Below are positions 59,099 to 64,000 of a DNA stretch of 64,000 bases, one piece after another. Where the stretch lies: positions 62,001 to 126,000 of the forward strand of contig JAWWOW010000005.1 of assembly GCA_033851265.1 (NCBI GenBank), read 5' to 3'. The position numbers and the translations under genes were made by a program. Below the pieces are notes generated by a model, which ran no database searches, was not told the origin of the DNA, and saw only the letters and a program-made list of their open reading frames with translations. The DNA comes from JAWWOW01 sp033851265 (GTDB lineage Bacteria; Actinomycetota; Actinomycetes; JAWWOW01). How positions within the stretch are numbered: the stretch's first letter is position 1; each line of letters starts with the position of its first letter.

Positions 59099-60762
59099 GC
59101 GGCAGCCTGCCCGGACCGTGGCGTCGACCCCAGCAGTCGCGCATAGAGATCGAGCAGCACGCCGGCCTGCGTTTCCCACGACCATCCCTCGAGCAGGCCG
59201 GGTTGGTCGTAGGCCTTGCTGTAACGCTCGGGGTCCGCAAGCACAGCAGCGGTCGCTGCCGCGAAACCGTCGACATCGCCCGCGGTGAACACCTCGCCGT
59301 TACCGAGCTGGCGGGTCGTGCGTGCCATCGTCTCGACGTCGGAGACGACGAGCGGCAGGCGCGCGTGCGCGTACTCGAAGTATTTGGTGATGAGAGCGAT
59401 CTCGTGGTTGGGCTGATGCAGGATCGGCACCAGTCCGACGTCAGCACTTCGCAGGAAGGCAACGACCTGGTCCTGTGGCACGTAGTCGCGCACGTGCAGC
59501 CGGTCCGCGACATCCAACTCGACGGCCCGACGTTCGAGTTCCATGATCGATGCCGGCCGACCGGGGACGATGAATGCCACGTGTACGTCCGGGAGCTTCG
59601 GCAGCGCCTCGACAACAGTTGCCAGGCCACGTTGTGCGGCCGGGCTGCCGCTGTAGACAAGGAGCGGGGTGCCACGCGGTACGCCGCAGGCGGCGCGCAG
59701 ATCCAGCTGCTTGGCGCTGCTCGTTGGCTCCTGCATCGACGGGGCGTTGAGGACAACCGTCGGCAGTTCGCGTAGCCGGTGTCGTTGCTGGAGCATCTCG
59801 GCCAGTCGCGGTGACACCGTCACAACGGCATCGGCGGCCGGGGCGTACTGCTCCTCGTGCGCTTCGTTGGCCAGCCGCCAGCGCAGCGAGTGGGCGCGCA
59901 CCCCCGGCATGAACTCGTGCGCGTCGTAGACAACACGGCACCGCCGACCGGCAGCGGTCGCTCGAGCCGCGGCACGAACCGCGATACCGATCATGCGGAA
60001 GTCGTGCGCATGGATCAGATCAGGTTGCAGCCGGTCGATCTCCGGTCCGTAGACCAGCTCGTAGTCCGTGAGCAGCAGGTCGAGCCGTCGCCACGCACCG
60101 CGCCCTCGAACGAGCCGCCAGGCCCGGGCGCTCAGGTCATCGATCGGACCGTGCGGTTCCTTGTGGTGACTCGAGGCGCGGTTGTACTCATACGTTCGCA
60201 GCCCGTACCAGAGGTGCCGTAACAGCACCAACGTCTTCAGCGGGCGCCGTCGCACGCGCCGGAAGAACGACGATCGGCTTCGGGCGAGGTCGCCATTGAT
60301 CTGCGCGGTCAGCTCGCGCCTATTGCGGCCCATCGCGAGGAGCGCCAACGCCTTCAACGGGCGCTTTCGTGCCCGCCGGAAGAGGGACGCTTCCCTTTGC
60401 GCGATGTCGACGTTGATCTGCGCGGTCACGTCGCGCAGGTTGCGTCGCGCCGCGTCGAGCTGGCGGCGTTGATGCACCGCCTTGTCCCTGGTGGCATAGG
60501 CAAGAGGCCACCGCAAGCTGCGTCCCGGGTTGCGACGCCGGTAACCGTAGAGCGACAACGGCTGCGGCAACCGCACCAGCGTGGCGGCCCCGAGCCGCAT
60601 CTCTTCGCGGCGACCCTCCGGGCTCCGGCCGATGAGAACGACGTCATAACCGGCATCGGCCGCAGACATCGCGGTCTTCTGAACTCGCGAGTCACCATCG
60701 ACGACGTTGTCGACGATCATGACGATCCGTGCTCGCGCAGGCACAACGACGCCCTGCGTCAT
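59095..60762 (-). CDS. GT4-type glycosyltransferase with duplicated internal segment
   Basis: About 555 residues. IVMIVDNVVDGDSRVQKTA, DAGYDVVLIGRSPEG, LIHAHDFRMIGIAVRAA, VVYDAHEFMPGV and KYFEYAHARLPLVVSDVE mark it as a family A paralogue. Between the N-terminal and donor parts it has a tandem 39-residue duplication (DVTAQINVDIAQREASLFRR and ELTAQINGDLARSRSSFFRR) that the others lack. The ATG at 60762 has GGAGG 4 nt upstream; an ATG at 60792 overlaps the next gene's stop and is the alternative. Confidence 0.9.
   Translation of the reverse strand: MTQGVVVPARARIVMIVDNVVDGDSRVQKTAMSAADAGYDVVLIGRSPEGRREEMRLGAATLVRLPQPLSLYGYRRRNPGRSLRWPLAYATRDKAVHQRRQLDAARRNLRDVTAQINVDIAQREASLFRRARKRPLKALALLAMGRNRRELTAQINGDLARSRSSFFRRVRRRPLKTLVLLRHLWYGLRTYEYNRASSHHKEPHGPIDDLSARAWRLVRGRGAWRRLDLLLTDYELVYGPEIDRLQPDLIHAHDFRMIGIAVRAAARATAAGRRCRVVYDAHEFMPGVRAHSLRWRLANEAHEEQYAPAADAVVTVSPRLAEMLQQRHRLRELPTVVLNAPSMQEPTSSAKQLDLRAACGVPRGTPLLVYSGSPAAQRGLATVVEALPKLPDVHVAFIVPGRPASIMELERRAVELDVADRLHVRDYVPQDQVVAFLRSADVGLVPILHQPNHEIALITKYFEYAHARLPLVVSDVETMARTTRQLGNGEVFTAGDVDGFAAATAAVLADPERYSKAYDQPGLLEGWSWETQAGVLLDLYARLLGSTPRSGQAAA
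60230..60450 (-). repeat. 117-bp tandem duplication inside the glycosyltransferase
   Basis: The 16-mer TTGATCTGCGCGGTCA occurs at 60296-60311 and 60413-60428, 117 bp (39 codons) apart, with similar flanks on each side. The element limits are approximate. Confidence 0.7.
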
Positions 60763-60788
60763 TGCACCTCCGAGGGGAATTGCACGGA

Positions 60789-62435
60789 TCATCGTCCGAG
60801 CAGCACGTCGTCGTACGACCGGGCGACGCGACCCCAATCGTACCGTTTGCGCACCCAGTGACTCGCCACCTCACCAGCCTCGCTGCGCCGGGCGGGGTCC
60901 GCGTAATCGAGGATGCGCGCGGCAGCTTCCGCAGGTGTGCGGATCACCCAGTCCTTCGGCAGGAAGGAGGAAGGGCCGCCGTACGCCGCGACGACCGGCC
61001 AGTCCCGGACGACCGGAACGGCCCCACTTGCCGCGGCTTGGATGAGCGAGATGTGAAAGCTCTCGCGCAGGCTGGTGCTGAGGATGAACCCCACGCGCGA
61101 GAACAGTTCGGTCAGATCGGGGGTCCATGCGACGAGGTCGACAGCGCCCGCGAGGTCAGCGCGGGCCAGTCGCTCCTGGACGCGGTCGCGGTAGGCCTCC
61201 GACCGCGTGCGGTCGTGTTCGGGGAACGGATTGCCCACGAGGAGCAACCGCCAGCTGTCGTCGCTCAGCCGTAGCCGTCCCAAGATCTCGAGTGCGTACA
61301 GCGGGTCCTTGACGGCTTGACCCCAACCGATGAGCGCAAGCGTCCGTGCTGCTTCGGGAACTTTGGTTCGAGGGATGTCTGCCAGCAGAGTGGCGTTGGG
61401 CAGCACGGACGTCGGGACTCCGCGAAGGACCGGCACTGCTGCCCGCGCAAGCCGGCGCAGGTGCGGTGCGACGAAGATCAAGCGGTCCACTCGTGACCAG
61501 TCGACGAGGTGGACAGACATCGACAGCGCTTCGATTGAATGCAACCGGATGACGAGCCGAGTGGGTGCCGGCACTGTCAGGCTGGCCCACACGGCTGCGT
61601 TGTCACACCACTCGACGACAACGGTGTCCGCCCACTCCAGCGCCTCGGCCGTCTCGGCAGTGAGCTCCGTCTCGGGGGGTGCCGGAGTCGGTCCGATCGC
61701 CGACTCCAGTCGCGCACGGGTGAGGATCCGTAGGTCCTGTAGCCGGTCGGCATGGGGCTCGCTGCGGACGTCGAGGCGGCGTAGTTCTACGTCGGCGCGC
61801 GCGGCGATGTGCGCCAATGGCTCTTCGAGGAAGTGGAAGCCATGGCCGGTCACCGCGAGTACCCGGTGTGGTGAATGCACGAGCCGGCCCCTGCGCAGAG
61901 ATGAGAGCCGACGGTTCAGATGTGCGCGACGAGTCGGGCGCAACGCTCGGTAGACGTGGGCGTGTTTGAACGGTGCCATCCAGCCGCGCGCATCGGTGGC
62001 GAGCGGTGAGACAAGGTCGTCGGCGTGCAGCGTCCGATGCAGTGTGAGTCCAAGGGCGTAGCGCAGCCAGTCGGCGGCTCCGCGCCGATCACCTTTGGCC
62101 AACCGCTCGTCGGCGACCGCAAGCAGGTCACCGATCACGCCGGTCAGCTCAGCGGGAACGTCCCCGTCGTCTAGCCGGATGCTGAGTCGTTCTGCGCTCA
62201 ACCGCGCCCGGAGCGCGCCGCCCGAACTGTTTTCTTCCGCGATGTCGAGCACTTCGAGTGCTGCGGCAGTGCACCCGGCCCGGTGCAGCCGGGCGGCGAT
62301 GTCCGGTGCGCGGGGCAACGCCGGACCACGCTGCCCCGGTGTCGTCGCGGCGGCGCGAAACGCCTCGACCTCGTCGTGCGGGTCAAGGGTCGGTGATGGA
62401 GCAGTCGAGCGGTCCGGGGCGTCCGCGCTTGGCAT
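60789..62435 (-). CDS. Glycosyltransferase with helical N-terminal region (paralogue of 56181-57632)
   Basis: 548 residues. The first about 180 residues are helical (AARLHRAGCTAAALEVLDIA; SAERLSIRLDDGDVPAELTG), then HRVLAVTGHGFHFLEEPLA, VVVEWCDNAAVWASL, LIFVAPHLRRL, TLALIGWGQAVKDPLYALEI and SLRESFHISLIQAAASGAVP. The order matches the 56181-57632 protein, so the two arose by duplication. Which sugar it adds is unknown. ATG at 62435 is divergent from the next glycosyltransferase. Confidence 0.85.
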   Translation of the reverse strand: MPSADAPDRSTAPSPTLDPHDEVEAFRAAATTPGQRGPALPRAPDIAARLHRAGCTAAALEVLDIAEENSSGGALRARLSAERLSIRLDDGDVPAELTGVIGDLLAVADERLAKGDRRGAADWLRYALGLTLHRTLHADDLVSPLATDARGWMAPFKHAHVYRALRPTRRAHLNRRLSSLRRGRLVHSPHRVLAVTGHGFHFLEEPLAHIAARADVELRRLDVRSEPHADRLQDLRILTRARLESAIGPTPAPPETELTAETAEALEWADTVVVEWCDNAAVWASLTVPAPTRLVIRLHSIEALSMSVHLVDWSRVDRLIFVAPHLRRLARAAVPVLRGVPTSVLPNATLLADIPRTKVPEAARTLALIGWGQAVKDPLYALEILGRLRLSDDSWRLLLVGNPFPEHDRTRSEAYRDRVQERLARADLAGAVDLVAWTPDLTELFSRVGFILSTSLRESFHISLIQAAASGAVPVVRDWPVVAAYGGPSSFLPKDWVIRTPAEAAARILDYADPARRSEAGEVASHWVRKRYDWGRVARSYDDVLLGR

Positions 62436-62444
62436 GGCGATCCA

Positions 62445-63833
62445 TTGTCCCGTAGCGATTTATCTGGTCGGTACCATGCCTGCATTGCCGAGACGATTTC
62501 TACGGCGCGGTCACTCGCCGGGGACGACCCCGCCCGTGTCGTGATGGTGGTAGCCAACTCCGTCGTCGGCGACAGCCGGGTTCAGAAGGCCGCGTGGTCC
62601 GCGGCCGAGGCAGGCTGGCCCACCACGCTCGTCGGGGTCTCCCCGGATCGCGGCCGACACGAGTACCGCCTCGGCGCGGCCCGTGTCGTCCTTGTCCCGT
62701 GCCCTCCGCCGAAGGGTCTCCGCCGGATCGCCCGGGCCGCGCTCACCCGCGCGCACCGGCTGGCCCGACCACCGGGAGCCGCGGGCGCGCTGCGGTCGAT
62801 GGTCTGGCGGCTCACCGCGCGCCGGGCTGTTGCCGAAGGGTTGCCTCGTGCGCGCGATCTCCGGCGCTGCCTCGCCCCGGAGATCGCGGCGCTGCGACCC
62901 GCAGTTGTGCACGCACACGACTACACCGCGCTCCCGGCAGCGGTGGCGGCGCTCGGGTCGGCCCAGCTCGTCTACGACGCACATGAGTTCGTCGCCGGTT
63001 TGACGCCGCTGAACCCTGTCTGGTCAGCGTCGGTCGAGCAGAACGAGCGCGACGGCATTGCGCACGCGGCAGCCGTCGTCACGATCTCGGACATGCTCGC
63101 CGACCTTCTGCTGCAGCGGTTCGCGTTGACCGAACGTCCTGTCGTGGTGGCCAATGCACCACTTGTCGAGGATCCACTCCGCGAACCCGTGCCGGTTGAT
63201 GGGGGCGTGCGAGAGGTCGCCGGTCTCGCTGATGATGTCCCGCTCGTCGTGTACGCCGGTGTCATCGCGCCGATGCGCGGCGTCGAGACGGTCGTCGACG
63301 CATTGCAGCTCTTGCCAGATGTGCACCTCGGGCTGGTCTCACCGCAGTCGCGCTTCCTCGATGACGTGTTGCATCACGCTGACGAGGCCGGCGTACGACC
63401 GCGGGTGCATGTCCTTCCCTACGTCGCGGCGGACGACGTACCGGCGTACCTGTCGACGGCCGACGCTGGGGTGATCCCGCTGCTGCCCAGCCCCAACCAC
63501 GACGTCGCGATGAGCACCAAGTGGTACGACTACGCGCACGCCCGGCTGCCGGTCGTGGTCAGCGATGTTGCGTCGATGGCTGCGGAATGCCGCCGGCTCG
63601 GCAACGGGGAGGTGTTCCCGCCCGGGGACGTTCAGGGTTGCGCCGCTGCTGTCCGCGCGGTGCTTGCTGACCCCGGCGCGTACCGCCGCGCGTACACGCC
63701 AGAGGTCCTGCGCACCGGCACCTGGCAGCACCAGTCGACGGAGTTGCTCGCGTTGTACACCCGAATGACCGGACAGCAACCGCGCCAGCCGGCGACGCGG
63801 TCGGCGTTCGGTCTCCTACCGATGGACCGATGA
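62445..63833 (+). CDS. GT4-type glycosyltransferase (family A paralogue)
   Basis: Up to 462 residues. RVVMVVANSVVGDSRVQKAA, EAGWPTTLVGVSPDRG, AVVHAHDYTALPAAVAA, VYDAHEFVAGLTPLN, TKWYDYAHARLPVVVSDV match the family A proteins. The start is uncertain. TTG at 62445 leaves only 9 bp to the divergent gene; GTG 62541 or ATG 62544 would leave a normal promoter space and begin at the conserved VMVVANS. A short frame from ATG 62476 ends with a TGA overlapping 62541-62544, so coupling is possible. Confidence 0.88.
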   Translation: MSRSDLSGRYHACIAETISTARSLAGDDPARVVMVVANSVVGDSRVQKAAWSAAEAGWPTTLVGVSPDRGRHEYRLGAARVVLVPCPPPKGLRRIARAALTRAHRLARPPGAAGALRSMVWRLTARRAVAEGLPRARDLRRCLAPEIAALRPAVVHAHDYTALPAAVAALGSAQLVYDAHEFVAGLTPLNPVWSASVEQNERDGIAHAAAVVTISDMLADLLLQRFALTERPVVVANAPLVEDPLREPVPVDGGVREVAGLADDVPLVVYAGVIAPMRGVETVVDALQLLPDVHLGLVSPQSRFLDDVLHHADEAGVRPRVHVLPYVAADDVPAYLSTADAGVIPLLPSPNHDVAMSTKWYDYAHARLPVVVSDVASMAAECRRLGNGEVFPPGDVQGCAAAVRAVLADPGAYRRAYTPEVLRTGTWQHQSTELLALYTRMTGQQPRQPATRSAFGLLPMDR

Positions 63834-63847
63834 GACGTTCGTGTTGT

Positions 63848-63853
63848 TAGGGT
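63848..63853 (+). promoter_or_regulatory. -10 hexamer TAGGGT for the methyltransferase-like gene
   Basis: TAGGGT lies 8 nt before the ATG at 63862, and no Shine-Dalgarno sequence is seen. Confidence 0.5.
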
Positions 63854-63861
63854 CGCGCGCC

Positions 63862-64000
63862 ATGGACGGTTCCGCCACAGCCAAGAACGCCGAGCCTGAG
63901 GTGCTCGGCGTCGATGACGCTGTCGCCTACTGGAACGAGCGGCACCGCAAGGAGGGCGCCCTGGCTTCTGGCGGTGACATCAGCAACGACGATGCGTCGA
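63862..64000 (+). CDS. N-terminus of a probable SAM-dependent methyltransferase
   Basis: 46 residues are visible before the window ends. DDAVAYWNERHRKEGALASG followed by GDISN resembles the start of class I methyltransferases found in glycan loci (YW..RH..EG...GGD). The SAM-binding GxGxG motif would lie beyond the edge, so the call is tentative. Confidence 0.55.
   Translation, partial: MDGSATAKNAEPEVLGVDDAVAYWNERHRKEGALASGGDISNDDAS

Noticed and set aside
1..64000. CRISPR arrays, rRNA, replication origin
   Set aside because: No regularly spaced repeats, rRNA motifs or DnaA-box clusters were seen.

Overview
The window is high-GC DNA (about two-thirds G+C by eye) from an actinobacterium. The evidence is the gene order sucC-sucD / DUF6350 / purN-purH-folD / DUF3017 / mdh, an acyl-CoA carboxylase epsilon subunit, many GTG starts, 4-nt GTGA or ATGA gene overlaps, and many genes with a -10 hexamer 6-10 nt before the start codon, which suggests leaderless transcripts. 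The species cannot be named from the sequence. No rRNA and no complete tRNA gene was found.

Layout. 1-9.7 kb: a membrane-protein tail, an MFS transporter, DegV, two alpha/beta hydrolases, a PcrA/UvrD helicase, a PPOX-fold protein, an M23 peptidase, a fused AccD-AccA-like carboxyltransferase, and a cobalamin-binding small mutase subunit. 9.7-31.5 kb: a sortase-anchored hydrolase, succinyl-CoA synthetase, purine and folate genes, an FHA-HTH regulator, isocitrate and malate dehydrogenases, AlkB, a CNNM/CorC protein, TrpS, YihY, and a penicillin-binding carboxypeptidase. 31.5-45 kb: a Ser/Thr kinase, the large subunit of a split B12 mutase, LpdA-type quinone reductase, and an acyl-CoA carboxylase set (biotinylated alpha, beta, epsilon, biotin ligase) with a class III adenylate cyclase and HMG-CoA lyase. 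These genes fit propionyl-CoA, branched-chain acyl-CoA and methylmalonyl-CoA metabolism feeding succinyl-CoA into the TCA genes upstream.

Two accessory spots stand out. At 45.04-49.64 kb a degraded integrative element is bounded by 13-bp direct repeats that match the anticodon loop of tRNA-Lys(CTT). It carries a tRNA 3' half, an integrase remnant, and one large cargo gene: a 1173-residue NACHT/STAND NTPase with a PD-(D/E)XK-like N-terminus and an alpha-helical repeat C-terminus, a good candidate for a single-gene antiphage system. At 38.6-39.8 kb an AbiEi/DUF559-like gene sits between two related long palindromes.

50.8-64 kb: another acyl-CoA carboxyltransferase, then a surface-polysaccharide locus with dTDP-glucose genes (rmlA, rmlB), six glycosyltransferases of which five fall into two paralogous families, and the start of a methyltransferase.
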